From the NCBI GenBank assembly GCA_013297655.1, contig JAAFHV010000009.1, positions 25,110 through 89,109 of the forward strand: DNA of 64,000 nt. The letters are read 5' to 3'. This document shows positions 17,501 to 25,585 of this stretch, in pieces. The notes beneath the pieces were generated by a model. It worked only from the letters and a program-made list of their open reading frames with translations. It was not told where the DNA came from and made no database searches. Made by a program: the position numbers and the translations under genes. This DNA comes from Myxococcales bacterium. Its GTDB lineage: Bacteria > Myxococcota_A > Polyangia > Polyangiales > Polyangiaceae. Position 1 is the stretch's first letter; each line of letters opens with the position of its first letter.

Positions 17501-17993
17501 GAATCGTGAAGTCTTGAAGCTCCCGCAGTTGAGCGAGATCGAGCTTTCCCGACGTGTCCTCGAGCGCGTATTGGAACACCCAGCCGACGCCGCTCGCGTC
17601 CGGACCGAGCACGGGAGCGACGTCCGGCGGCAAAATCTTTTGCACACGCCCGAGCTGCTCCAAGATCCGCGTCCGCGCCCAGTAGATGTCGGTGCCATCT
17701 TCGAAAATGACATAGATGAAGCTCATCCCGAACATCGAGTAGCCGCGCACCGTGCGCGCTCGCGGCGTGCTCTGAAGCGCGCGCACGAGAGGATAGGTGA
17801 CTTGGTCCTCGACGAGGTCGGGGCTCCGCCCCATCCAGTCGGTGAAGACGATGACCTGTGGATCGGAGAGGTCCGGGATCGCGTCGAGCGGAGTCGCCTT
17901 CATGGCGACGATTGCCCACACGACCAAAAGCGTGGTTGCGCCGAAGACCAGCCACGGACGTTTCGCACAAAACTCGATGATCCGTTCGATCAC
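14541..17993 (-). CDS. cusA: CusA-type heavy-metal RND efflux permease with Met/Gly-rich insertion
   Basis: 1150 residues from GTG 17993 (AGGGGAG upstream). It is the inner-membrane proton-driven pump of a CusCBA tripartite exporter that drives Cu(I)/Ag(I) or other metals across the cell envelope. The sequence carries CusA hallmarks: MIERIIEFCAKRPWLV start, DPQVIVFTDWMGRSPDLVEDQVTYP, the GELEDASTTFVENA segment of TM4, and GGMQVSTVIAGRSRFSINLRY. About 100 residues longer than usual: between VPVSVSEPVSEVELGG and VPLGAIANVRVVTGPPM there is a ~70-residue Gly/Ser/Pro-rich insertion with five methionines. It is 9 bases downstream of cusB in the same operon. Confidence 0.9.
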   Translation of the reverse strand: MIERIIEFCAKRPWLVFGATTLLVVWAIVAMKATPLDAIPDLSDPQVIVFTDWMGRSPDLVEDQVTYPLVRALQSTPRARTVRGYSMFGMSFIYVIFEDGTDIYWARTRILEQLGRVQKILPPDVAPVLGPDASGVGWVFQYALEDTSGKLDLAQLRELQDFTIRPTLQAVSGVSEVASFGGFERQYQIVLDPNRLAAYGLSLADVTRAARDANSEVGARVLELSGREYVLRGRGYVKSLADLEASVVSVGAGGTPIRLRDVARVQFGPDIRRGAADWNGRGEVAGGIVVMRIGSNALEVNDAIKAEIARLSLPDGVRIVPTYDRSELIRGSVATLTSTLIQEGVIVTLVCLVFLFSFRSAIVAIIVIPLAVLMTFIPAFHLGMTINIMSLAGIAIAVGELEDASTTFVENAARKLSLAEPGPDRRRIILDAMKEVGRPTFFSLLIVTVSFIPLLSLTGQAGRLFRPLVLTHTFATFAAALLSVTLVPPLMLLVMRGKFRREEQNPVSRLLARVYRPLLRYAVRGRWLVLAAAAALLVATVPIGMRLGSEFMPPLDEGSLLVMPTTFPGISIEEARRALTAQHQIIKSFPEVESVHGKAGRAETATDPAQLDMIESVVALRPADAWPKRFTARWYSGGPEWLKVPLRWIWREERPRTIEELTRDMDAALRMPGFQMAIAPPIRTRIDMLTTGVRTPVGIKVFGSDLGEIERISVALEGMLRAVPGTRSTFAERQTGREYIDVVPDREAIARYGLSVRDVHDVVEAAVGGMQVSTVIAGRSRFSINLRYASDYRADTESLRRILVPVSVSEPVSEVELGGSGAGSSPQASGMQGGPPRVGGGAMGGGMGNGGAGRSRPQMASSGAASPTPGMGGPSAFAPDPSDRWRPSGGTVPLGAIANVRVVTGPPMIKDEDGVLVGYVFADIDASQRDLGGWVNDAKQLVARDLSLPPGYRLQWTGQYELMEDMQARMTWVVPLTLLLVIFLLRRAMRGWAQTGLVLTTLPFALTGSVWLLYLKHYNLSTAVWVGLIAVVGTATETGILMVEFLDQAISRSEEVKPSSELNDVNEAIIDGASSRVRPIVMSVASTVLGLLPLLWESGPGADVSARIAAPLVGGLVSCLLLTLFVLPAAYTVWRRWQVRRGQPQAPVPR

Positions 17994-18002
17994 TGCGCTC
18001 CC

Positions 18003-19337
18003 CTAATGCCCTTCGTGCCCTGAGCTCGGCGGCGGGTTCGATCCAGGTTCCGGTTGTGCGCTACGACCTGGTGGCGTGACCGTCGGACTCGGAAGTCGGT
18101 CCTGGACGGGAGCGCTTGTCATGGGCGCAGGCGCTGCCGACTTGCCGTCCTGAGGCGTGCCGTGGACATGACCGGTGCCGCCGCCCGAAGCGCGCAGGCG
18201 GCTCTCCGAGTCGATCAGGAATACGCCAGAAGCGACGATTGAGTCGCCTTCGCTCAGCCCCTCGCGCACTTCGACGCGATCGTCTAGACGGGCCCCGAGC
18301 TTCACGGATCGGGGGGCGAAGCGCCCCTCTCGCTCGACGACGAAGACATGCTGCGTATCGCCGATGTCGACGATGGCGTCACGCGGCACGGTAAGCGCAT
18401 CGTGAGGTCTCACCTGGAAGCTCGCTCCTCCGTAGAGTCCGGGACGCAAAGCGCCGTCGCGGTTCTCGACGACGAAGCGCACGCGGAGCGTCCGTGTACG
18501 CTCCGTGAGCGTCGGGTAGAGGAAGCCGACCCGCGCCTCGAAGGGTGGCCGCCCCGATGCCACGAAATCGAGTCGCGCCGGCGTATCGCGCAGGACGAAA
18601 GGGATGTCGGCTTCCGGCACCTCGGCGAGCACCCAAACCTGGGACAGGTCCGCGATCGTAACGAGCTCGGTCGAGGGGTCCACCGCGGTGCCCACCGAAA
18701 TGCCGCGGTGGACCACGACCCCACCTCGAGGAGCGGACACGGTGACCAGGCGTCTCGCTTCGCCCGCCGTTTCGATGGCCCGGATCTCGGCCTCCGTCAC
18801 GCCGAGCACTTTCAGCCGCGACCGTGCGCTCTGAAGCACGACGCTCGGAGGGCTCGCGCCCGCTCCGCTGCGCGCGACGAGGTACTCGTTTTGAGACGAC
18901 AGCAGCTCTTGCGAGAAGATCCCGGCGAGGGGCTGGCCGGCGCGAACGCTCTCACCTGTCGTGCTCACGTAGAGCTGCTCGATCCATCCGGAGACGCGCG
19001 TGTGCACGTGCGAGATGCGAGATTCGTCCGGAACCACCGTCGCGACGGTCCGAAGCGGTCGCGAGATCGCTTCGCGCTTTACGCGCTCGACGCGGACACC
19101 GATCGCCGGCAGGCGGAGGGGATCGAGCTCTACCGGCACACGAGGATGGGCGACGTGCGCGGAGCCTCCTACTAGCGGGAGCTCCGCACGAGGTACGCCT
19201 GGAGGAGAGCCGGACACGGGATGGACCGCGAAGGGCCACTCGTGTCGCAGATGCTGAACGAGCAACGCGACAGCGACGAGGACGAGCACGACCGCGCCGC
19301 CAACGCTCACGCTGCGCCATTCGCGTTTGAGGTTCAC
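18003..19337 (-). CDS. cusB: CusB-type RND periplasmic adaptor
   Basis: 444 residues from GTG 19337, chosen because GTGA overlaps the stop of cusC exactly (19334-19337). N-terminal membrane anchor (VGGAVVLVLVAVALLVQHL), then HlyD-type hybrid motifs: VVPDESRISHVHTRVSGWIEQLYVSTTGESVRAGQPLAGIFSQELLSSQNEYLVA (barrel-sandwich half, hairpin start), a central helical hairpin, and beta-barrel segments (VWVLAEVPEADIPFV, PGLYGGASFQV, GDTQHVFVVE). It links the RND pump to the outer-membrane duct. The C-terminal ~60 residues are a Pro/Ser/His-rich tail ending GHEGH, perhaps metal-binding. The metal ligands of E. coli CusB cannot be checked by eye. Confidence 0.88.
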   Translation of the reverse strand: MNLKREWRSVSVGGAVVLVLVAVALLVQHLRHEWPFAVHPVSGSPPGVPRAELPLVGGSAHVAHPRVPVELDPLRLPAIGVRVERVKREAISRPLRTVATVVPDESRISHVHTRVSGWIEQLYVSTTGESVRAGQPLAGIFSQELLSSQNEYLVARSGAGASPPSVVLQSARSRLKVLGVTEAEIRAIETAGEARRLVTVSAPRGGVVVHRGISVGTAVDPSTELVTIADLSQVWVLAEVPEADIPFVLRDTPARLDFVASGRPPFEARVGFLYPTLTERTRTLRVRFVVENRDGALRPGLYGGASFQVRPHDALTVPRDAIVDIGDTQHVFVVEREGRFAPRSVKLGARLDDRVEVREGLSEGDSIVASGVFLIDSESRLRASGGGTGHVHGTPQDGKSAAPAPMTSAPVQDRLPSPTVTPPGRSAQPEPGSNPPPSSGHEGH

Positions 19338-20626
19338 CGCCCCACCGCGCCGTTCTTGGCGGTCGCTCGATTTAGCCGTGCCCACGCGAGGCCGAGCTCG
19401 AGCTCCGCGGAGACGAGCTCCGCCTCCACGGACCAGAGCGTCTCGGCGGCCTCGATGACGCTGACGAGCGGGAGCGTGCCCGATGAGTATGCGGCGATCG
19501 AAGGATCGATCACGCGCCGGGTGCGCGGGAGGACGTTGTCTCGCAAGGCAAGAAAGCGGTCGCGGGACGCGAGTACTTGGTAGCGAGCGGCCGCCGATTC
19601 CCCCTCTACCATTCGAGTCATCGCGCTCAGATCGGCCCGCGACATGTCGACCATGGCTTCCGCTTCTCGGACGCCCGAGTGGAGACGGTCACGCCAAATG
19701 GGGATGGTCACGCCCACCATCAGCATCCAGCCCGGCCCGTCCGTCATGGTGTACGCGGGACCCGTCCGCACCATCGCCATCGGCGCGTACATCGACTTCA
19801 TCACCGAGACCTCGGCTTGGGCACGGGCGATCTCCGATCGACCGGCCGAGAGCTCGGGCCGGTCACGAACCGTCGCGTCGTGAACCTCACGCCATTCGGC
19901 CGGGGTCGCCGTCGTGGCGGCGCTCTCGAGTGAAGGCACTTCGCCATCCACGCGCCGAGCTAGGCTCGCGTTCAGCATCGCCTCTCCAGCACGCACCTCG
20001 GACCGAATCGCGCGAGCCGTTCCCTCCAGACGGGAGACTGCGACCTCGGCTCGGAGCACGTCCGGCTGAGCGCCCGTCCCGCCCGCGTAGCGCGCGTTGG
20101 CGGCGGTGACGAGTTGACGAGCGAGCGCGAGCTGCTGGCCGAGGACCTGCGCCATCTGGCGGCGCTCGTGAAGCATGAGGAACGCGGTCGCGGCGTCGAG
20201 CTCGACATCGAGACCCACGCGCTCGGTCTCGGCCCGGAGGCGCTGCGCATCCGCCTCTGCGCCTCGCCGTCGATTCGCGAGCACGCCCGACAGCGGAAAT
20301 CGCTGCTCCACCGCAAGGCTGAAGTCCGCGCCATGGAGCTTGAACGGGAGGTGGTCCAGCGACGGTGAGACCATCGGATCATCGAGCGCGGACACGATGG
20401 CGGGGCGTTCGGCAGACGCACGCGCACGCGCGCGAGCGGCAGTGATTTCGGCGCGATCCGTCCGCGCGAGCTGCAGAACCTGGTCGAGCCGGAGGGGGTT
20501 CGGTAGTACGCCGCTCCGAGGCTCCCGATCGGGCTGCTGCGCCCGCGCTTGCCCGACACTCATGTGGAACGAGAGGAACCAGAGCACGACGAATTGACCG
20601 GCGTGCCAGCCGCTGCGGATGTTCAC
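19334..20626 (-). CDS. cusC: CusC/TolC-type outer-membrane efflux protein
   Basis: 430 residues from GTG 20626, which directly precedes a signal peptide (GQFVVLWFLSFHMSVGQARA). Outer-membrane efflux repeats are seen: LARTDRAEITAARARARASAERPA, FSLAVEQRFPLSGVLANRRRGAEADAQRLRAETE, and VSVMKSMYAPMAMVRTGPAYTM. It forms the outer-membrane channel of the Cus pump. First gene of the cusCBA operon (coupled to cusB by GTGA). A 13-bp perfect inverted repeat lies about 100 bases upstream. The open frame extends 22 residues further to 20692, but those residues do not look like a signal. Confidence 0.87.
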   Translation of the reverse strand: MNIRSGWHAGQFVVLWFLSFHMSVGQARAQQPDREPRSGVLPNPLRLDQVLQLARTDRAEITAARARARASAERPAIVSALDDPMVSPSLDHLPFKLHGADFSLAVEQRFPLSGVLANRRRGAEADAQRLRAETERVGLDVELDAATAFLMLHERRQMAQVLGQQLALARQLVTAANARYAGGTGAQPDVLRAEVAVSRLEGTARAIRSEVRAGEAMLNASLARRVDGEVPSLESAATTATPAEWREVHDATVRDRPELSAGRSEIARAQAEVSVMKSMYAPMAMVRTGPAYTMTDGPGWMLMVGVTIPIWRDRLHSGVREAEAMVDMSRADLSAMTRMVEGESAAARYQVLASRDRFLALRDNVLPRTRRVIDPSIAAYSSGTLPLVSVIEAAETLWSVEAELVSAELELGLAWARLNRATAKNGAVGR

Positions 20627-20722
20627 CGTGCTCCGCCTGGTAACGGTTGAGTGGCAAGGCGAGGCGTCGCAGAGCGCGGTTGCCTCGAGCAAAGCTCTCC
20701 ACCGAGGGCCACGGAGTCGCGC

Positions 20723-20760
20723 GCCGACCGCGACGTGTGGGCGATGCCGTCGCGGTCGGC
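20723..20760. promoter_or_regulatory. Perfect 13-bp inverted repeat upstream of cusC
   Basis: GCCGACCGCGACG (20723-20735), a 12-base spacer, CGTCGCGGTCGGC (20748-20760), about 97-134 bases upstream of the cusC start codon. No T-run follows on either side. It could be an operator for a dimeric regulator of the cus operon or a leader hairpin. Confidence 0.45.
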
Positions 20761-21321
20761 TTTCCGCGCCGGTGATCGTCGGACAGGCATTGGAATGGGC
20801 AGTGAGGTCGGCGGCTTCGGTCTCGAAGATCTCACCGCGCGGCTCGACGGCGCAGCTAGCCTCTTGCGATATGCCCGAATCGACGCGCGCTCAGGCTGCT
20901 CGAGCGGCCGCAGGTTGTTCGGATGCACACACACCGCCTTTCTGACTGCCCCGTTGCAATAGATGCGCCGCGGCGGTGACGTCGGTACGCTTGCCGCGCG
21001 ATATCGCAGCGAAGCGGTACATCGACGGCGTATGTCGATTTGCTGGTGCAAAGCGTGCGCCCCCCGCGCAATCCCCGCCAACTACGCATCGTGCGTGAGC
21101 GCCGCATTTGAGGCGGGCACGCGGCCACCGAAAGGAGAATGCGTTGCTCGACTGTCGCTTGCGCTAACAATTGTAGGCTTGGCGTCACTCATCGAGTCGC
21201 GCGGAGGACGACGGTTTGCCCCCGGTGGTGCGCACGAGTCCGACCGGCCGCACCGCCACACGAGCTCGACGAGGAAGCGCCCGACGACGTCGAGCGCGAT
21301 GTTGCAGCGTGCGCTCTTGCG
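20761..21321. other. Region of short unrecognised frames
   Basis: No gene can be supported. On the reverse strand, directly after the first 42-bp repeat array, an open frame continues in the repeat's own reading phase into ARCNIALDVVGRFLVELVWR (about 21240-21300) and then loses protein-like character; it may be a gene remnant. A stretch with CNGAVRKAVCVHPNNLRP on the reverse strand near 20940 is likewise unassigned. Confidence 0.35.
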
Positions 21322-21488
21322 CTCGCGAGGCCGGAGACCCCGATCCATGACCACTCATTTCAGCTCGCGATGCCACAGACCCGGTCCATGACCCGCTCTT
21401 TGGTCTCGCGAGGCCGCAGCCCCCGGTCCGTGACCGCTTTTTTTCGCTCACGAGGCCCGAGATGCCGGTCTATCACCGGCGTTTTGCG
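21322..21488 (-). repeat. 42-bp tandem repeat array 1 (four diverged units)
   Basis: Units begin at 21322, 21364, 21405 and 21447 (spacing 42, 41, 42), each with CTCGCGAGG or a variant plus GGTCCATGA or a variant. Reverse-strand translation gives a 14-residue peptide repeat such as PRERKKAVTDRGLR and PRETKERVMDRVCG. On the reverse strand the array starts directly behind a stop codon (TGA-TAG around 21475). It is the diverged sister of the array at 21768. Confidence 0.75.
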
Positions 21489-21770
21489 TTCATGAGGAAG
21501 ACGGCTAGCGTGTCGACGACGAGGCAGGCGAGCAGGCCATCTCGTAGCCCGCGGGTGATGCCGAGCTTTGCGTCACTGCCACTCGCAATAGGATGTTTGC
21601 GCTCCTGCGAATGCGGCGACGCCGGCCGGACTCAACGCCCAGCGCATCACGAAGCGGACCGCGTCGATCTCGTCAGGACTGCCGGCAAAGGCCATATCGA
21701 CGCCCGCGTCGCAGCGGCCGTCACCGTTCTCGTCGAGGAGCATCGGGTAGTAGTGCCCCTTCTTGCCCTC
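21473..21770 (-). pseudogene. Two protein-like remnants between the repeat arrays
   Basis: On the reverse strand, leaving array 2, a frame reads GHYYPMLLDENGDGRCDAGV then DMAFAGSPDEIDAVRFVMRW and stops at about 21573. Shifted by one frame, a second piece reads AKLGITRGLRDGLLACLVVD followed by TLAVFLMNAKRR and stops at 21473-21475. Both look like C-terminal ends of real proteins without beginnings. The first has a DENGDGRCD loop typical of myxobacterial surface proteins. They may be one frameshifted gene or two fragments. Confidence 0.35.
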
Positions 21771-21910
21771 GCGAGGCCCCGACCCCCGGTCCATGAACCC
21801 CTTTTTGCCCTCGCGAGGCCCCGACCCCCGGTCCATGAACCCCTTTTTGCCCTCGCGAGGCCGACGACCCCGGTCCATGAACCCCTTTTTGCCCTCACGA
21901 GGCCGGCGTA
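21768..21910 (-). repeat. 42-bp tandem repeat array 2 (conserved units)
   Basis: Units begin at 21768, 21810, 21852 and 21894 with an exact 42-bp period; the first two full units are nearly identical. Each contains the 10-bp palindrome CCTCGCGAGG (last unit CCTCACGAGG) and GGTCCATGAACCCC. Reverse-strand translation is a 14-residue repeat, e.g. SGPREGKKGFMDRG. The array starts immediately after the TGA of the HNH nuclease gene (21911-21913). Confidence 0.85.
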
Positions 21911-22837
21911 TCAACGCGTCGACATGACCTTCGCCAAGAGCTTGGCCACCTTCGTATCGCTGCTCTCCACGTACCGCGCGGCGACGTCACGGATCTTCTT
22001 CGCTAGCGCCGGAGCCGTTCCATGGAGCGCTTCGAAGGCTCTCACGCAGGCCGTGTGCGATGCGTCGTCGGCCGTGAGGGCAGCGACGAGATCGATGGAG
22101 GTCACTCGACGTTTACGACCCGCACGCTTCGCCGTCGCGCGCGCGTCGAGCTCGGCCGACAAAAGCAAGATCGCCTCGGCGCGCGAACGAAGGAGGTCTT
22201 CGCGGAGGTTCAGCTCGAAGAAGGCGATGGTGACCTGAGCGCGCAGCCGCTCGTGGCCGCGCTTCGGCTTCGGGAACATGAGGATCGCCTGGTGAACGAA
22301 GTAGTGGTCAGGATCATCGCCGTCATCGCCGAAAGGAAAGAGCAAAAGCGGCTTCTCCGTCGCGTTCAGCTTCGCGACGCTCTTCGCCTTCGAGGCTTTG
22401 CCAGCGATGGGGAAGCGGTCCTGCTTCCAAACGGAGTTGCAGTGTTTGCACGAGACGACGTAATTCCCAGGCTCGTGCGCGAGGGAGGGATAGCCACCGG
22501 AAGCGCCCTTTTTTATCTTCGATTGGTCGAGACTATGGCGCTTGGCGACGTCCGGCTTCGGCCATGGCGTCACACGATTCTTCGGACGAAAGTGCTCGAC
22601 GTCGTACTCCACCGAAATGCCAGCGGTGGTGGCCCCATCGATCTTCGCGAGTCGGCGCTCGCAGTAGATGCACTTGAAGCACTGGCGGCGCATGAACACG
22701 CCCTTGATCTCGCTCCAGATGCCGTCCTTCGATTTGGCCGCGGCCGCGTTCTTCTTCTTGGCCCGCTTCGCCCACCCGCGCTTCTCCGCCTCGATCTGCT
22801 CGTCGAGCTTGTCGCGCGCCATGCGCACGAGGATCAT
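21911..22837 (-). CDS. HNH endonuclease, PtuB-like (Septu-type defence)
   Basis: 308 residues from ATG 22837, chosen because ATGA overlaps the stop of the ATPase gene. The HNH core is clear: CIYC (Cys56, Cys59), YDVEHFRPKNRV (Glu81, His82), a 40-residue insert ending GGYPSLAHEPGNYVVSCKHCNSVWKQDRFPI (Cys130, Cys133, Asn134). The C-x2-C / EHFRPK / C-x2-CN order and the L-HEPGN-Y region match PtuB nucleases and the related retron-associated HNH proteins, which cut nucleic acid during phage infection. N-terminal 45 residues are Lys-rich. A much longer open frame upstream overlaps the ATPase and is a shadow. Confidence 0.78.
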   Translation of the reverse strand: MILVRMARDKLDEQIEAEKRGWAKRAKKKNAAAAKSKDGIWSEIKGVFMRRQCFKCIYCERRLAKIDGATTAGISVEYDVEHFRPKNRVTPWPKPDVAKRHSLDQSKIKKGASGGYPSLAHEPGNYVVSCKHCNSVWKQDRFPIAGKASKAKSVAKLNATEKPLLLFPFGDDGDDPDHYFVHQAILMFPKPKRGHERLRAQVTIAFFELNLREDLLRSRAEAILLLSAELDARATAKRAGRKRRVTSIDLVAALTADDASHTACVRAFEALHGTAPALAKKIRDVAARYVESSDTKVAKLLAKVMSTR

Positions 22838-24240
22838 TTGCTGTTCCGCGCCTTCGCCGAGGGTGAGGCGGGCAGCTTGCCCGGCGTAGACGCGCGCTTC
22901 CCGAGCGCCGCTATCTTCTTCTTGCGGTTCAGCGCGGCGCGCGTCGGGGTGTCGGCGCCGACGCCGCGCTTCGCTATCGGGGCTGGCGGCCCCGTGCGCG
23001 CGCTCGACGAGGGCCGCTTTGCTGGGAGGTTCTCCTCGCGCGACCTCGCTCCACCAGTGAGCATCTCGAGAAACTCGAGCGTAGCCTCGGAGTCGCTCTC
23101 GGCGCGATGAGCGATCTCGGTGAGCTTGTCGAGGAACGCGTCGTTCCGCGTGGTCGTGAGGCCGAAGTGAGCGCCAGTGAGGATTTGGTCCGCGCTGAGC
23201 CCGAACGTCTCTTCCAAGGGCTCGCGGAGGATCGTCGCGTTCGTATCCGACGCTGGGTCTTCGAGCAGCACGCGCACGTTCTGGCGATGCACGCTCCCGA
23301 CCACGAGCGGAGAGTGGGTGGTGAGGATGAACTGGAGCTTCGGGAAGGTTGTCGAGAGGGTCGGCACCACCGTCCGCTGCCACTCCGGGTGCAGATGAAG
23401 ATCGATCTCGTCGACGAGCACGATGCCGCGCGTGTCGACGAGCCGGGAGCCGTCCGGGACACCCTTGCAGATGTGGTAGAGCAAATCGGCGATCCAGCCG
23501 ATGTATGCCCGGTAGCCGTCCGAGAGGGCATCGAACGGAAGCTCCGTCAGGCCGCGCCGAAACACATAGTCGCCACGCACGGGCCTCGCCAAAAGCTCTG
23601 CGTTAGGGACGAGAGCGTCGATGAGCGAGATCACCTCGGCGTGGCGCTCGGGCTTCGACGCAAGCAGCGGCGGCAGCCAGCTCGCGAGAGGGACCATCGA
23701 CACCGCCTCCTCGAACAGGCCGGCCACGCGTCCGTAGCGGAGCGCCCGCGCCTTCAAGCGAGCCTGCTCCCCGAGCGCGTCTTTCGCTTCCGTGCGCCGA
23801 CCCGCGCCGTACCCGACGACGAGGAACGCGGGAGAGTCTTCATCCCACATCGCCTCCCCGATGACGTACTCCACCTCCGACACCGCGCGGTCGACGTAGG
23901 AGCTCGACGTCGTCACGAGCCGAATCCCGAACGTGTGCTCGCCAGCCCCTTCGTGGTGCTCGCGGTGGAGGGTCACCTGCGCCCGTATGCTCGCCGTTAG
24001 TCGATCGGGGCCTGCTCGGCGCACGAGCGAGTAAGGCACGTAGCCCGAGCTCGAGGCGATGACGGGCGACAAGACGGCGAGCGCGACGGCGCGGAGCACC
24101 GATGTCTTTCCGAGCCCGTTGTTCCCCAGCACGAGGGTAACGTTCGAGTACGTGAGCTCGCTCTCGCCGGGAACGTTCGGCTCGAACGCGACTTCCTCGA
24201 GGCTGCGCAGGTTTTCGATGTCGAGGCGCCGGAGGTACAT
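22834..24240 (-). CDS. AAA/SMC-type ATPase, PtuA-like (Septu-type defence)
   Basis: 468 residues. N-terminal MYLRRLDIENLRSLEEVAFE, Walker A GNNGLGKTS (39-47), a signature-like region LPFDALSDGYRAYIGWIADLLY, Walker B RGIVLVDEIDLHLHPEWQ, and the ATHS-type switch FILTTHSPLVVG. This is the AAA_21 / OLD-like ATPase family; coupled to an HNH nuclease it makes the Septu pair PtuA-PtuB, in which an ATPase assembly restrains or directs the nuclease. The last ~80 residues are Lys/Ala/Pro-rich and low in complexity. No reverse transcriptase or msr/msd RNA is seen nearby, so a plain Septu rather than a PtuAB retron. Confidence 0.78.
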   Translation of the reverse strand: MYLRRLDIENLRSLEEVAFEPNVPGESELTYSNVTLVLGNNGLGKTSVLRAVALAVLSPVIASSSGYVPYSLVRRAGPDRLTASIRAQVTLHREHHEGAGEHTFGIRLVTTSSSYVDRAVSEVEYVIGEAMWDEDSPAFLVVGYGAGRRTEAKDALGEQARLKARALRYGRVAGLFEEAVSMVPLASWLPPLLASKPERHAEVISLIDALVPNAELLARPVRGDYVFRRGLTELPFDALSDGYRAYIGWIADLLYHICKGVPDGSRLVDTRGIVLVDEIDLHLHPEWQRTVVPTLSTTFPKLQFILTTHSPLVVGSVHRQNVRVLLEDPASDTNATILREPLEETFGLSADQILTGAHFGLTTTRNDAFLDKLTEIAHRAESDSEATLEFLEMLTGGARSREENLPAKRPSSSARTGPPAPIAKRGVGADTPTRAALNRKKKIAALGKRASTPGKLPASPSAKARNSK

Positions 24241-24385
24241 CCGCGCGAGCTTAGCAGCCCCCGCTACGAACGTCGTTCAGCGCACCTGAAAGGCGAACCG
24301 TGAGCCGCAGCTAATTTGGAGGCGCGCGAGAGCATGCAAAAACGCGCGCGAATTAACGGAACGCCTCGCCTGTTCGCCCGCGCGC

Positions 24386-25408
24386 TCACCGCAAATCACA
24401 ACGCATACCGCACTTGCCCTTGCTCTCCCCCGCGCTCTTGGCACAACCGCCGCGGCACTCGAAATCGCTCACGCACGTTTCTCCCGCCGCCTTCTTGAGC
24501 GCGCACGTCCCGAGCATGCACTCCGCGCCGCCCTCGCACGCGCTGCCGTAAACACACGCTTGGCCGACCTTTCCTGGAGTCCTCTTTTGGCACGTTCGAA
24601 CCACGCTGCTCTTCGCGCTCAGGCCGGCGGGCTCTCTCCCGTTGCCGACACACACGCTCCCCGCGCGGCACTCCGCCGACGTGGTGCACGGCGTATCGTC
24701 GGCGAGGTAGTCGCCGCACTTCCGCGCGACACACGCTTTTTGGCACTCGGGGTGGCTCTCGTCGACCGCCTGCCGGGCGACGGCCGCGAGCGAGTCCACC
24801 GATGATCCGCAAGGCTCTCCGTCTGCTTTTCCGGAGTCGCACCGGCCGGCGGTGGTCGGGCCCACTCCTTGGCACCTGAGGGCGCCGGCGCACTCGAGCG
24901 ACGAGCGGCAGCGCGCGCCCTTCGCGAGCGCGCCGACGAACAGCGCGCGGCACGCGGTGGGCAGCGCCGGAGCGAACGGCCCCACCCAGTCGCAGCCCGC
25001 GAAGGTGGCCTCGATCGCGCTAGCACACGTGTCCAGAGCGGCGGGCTCCACTCGCGCAGCGCTGGCCATTATCGCGGCGCTCGCCATGCGCACGCACTCA
25101 TCGGTCATGACGACGCCAGAAGGCACCTTGCAGCACTCGCCTCTACGCGCCTCTTGGCGCTCCACCACGATCTTGCAGAGCTTCGACGCGAGCGGGCTCG
25201 ATACGCCCTTCACTCCTTCCGGATAGACCGGGCGCACCTCTTCTTCGCTCGCGTCGGGTCCCTCGAAAGACACCCCAGCATCGGCCAGCGACGAGCCGGC
25301 TTCGAGGGTCGCTTTGAGCTCGTCGGTCTTGGAGCACGCGACGAGCGCAGTCGCGCCCAAGACCAACGATGCCGGAAGGAACGCGCGTAGGAGATGGCGA
25401 GCGAGCAT
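24386..25408 (-). CDS. Cys-rich secreted lipoprotein
   Basis: 340 residues from ATG 25408, which directly precedes a signal (LLRAFLPASLVLGATALVACSK, lipobox LVAC). After an acidic linker come repeated short Cys modules of the type GARCRSSLECAGALRCQGVG, GEPCGSS, DDTPCTTSAECRAGSVCVGNG, GQACVYGSACEGGAECMLG and GETCVSDFECRGGC, which resemble the Dickkopf-like / 'G-x2-C-x5-C' disulfide repeats common in myxobacterial surface lipoproteins. Role unknown. The start at 25489 would add 27 non-signal residues. Confidence 0.75.
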   Translation of the reverse strand: MLARHLLRAFLPASLVLGATALVACSKTDELKATLEAGSSLADAGVSFEGPDASEEEVRPVYPEGVKGVSSPLASKLCKIVVERQEARRGECCKVPSGVVMTDECVRMASAAIMASAARVEPAALDTCASAIEATFAGCDWVGPFAPALPTACRALFVGALAKGARCRSSLECAGALRCQGVGPTTAGRCDSGKADGEPCGSSVDSLAAVARQAVDESHPECQKACVARKCGDYLADDTPCTTSAECRAGSVCVGNGREPAGLSAKSSVVRTCQKRTPGKVGQACVYGSACEGGAECMLGTCALKKAAGETCVSDFECRGGCAKSAGESKGKCGMRCDLR

Positions 25409-25585
25409 GTCGCTCGAAGTACGTCCCGAGCGATGAACCGGATCGTGGGCGAGAAGTGGAGCCGACAGAGGGCCAGTGCCGCTCTCCACGTGAGCGGCGC
25501 GCGGTGCCCCGTCGCCGTCCCAGAGAGGCGAAAGCCCGCGAGGGCGAGCCGAGCGAGCGAGTCCGCGACGACCACCGAGGTCGGA

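Noticed and set aside
21322..21910. 42-bp repeats as a CRISPR array
   Set aside because: The repeats are directly tandem with no variable spacers, and no cas genes are near.
24241..24385. Retron reverse transcriptase or msr/msd next to the PtuAB-like genes
   Set aside because: The gap is 145 bases and no RT-like frame exists on either side, so a plain Septu is the better call.
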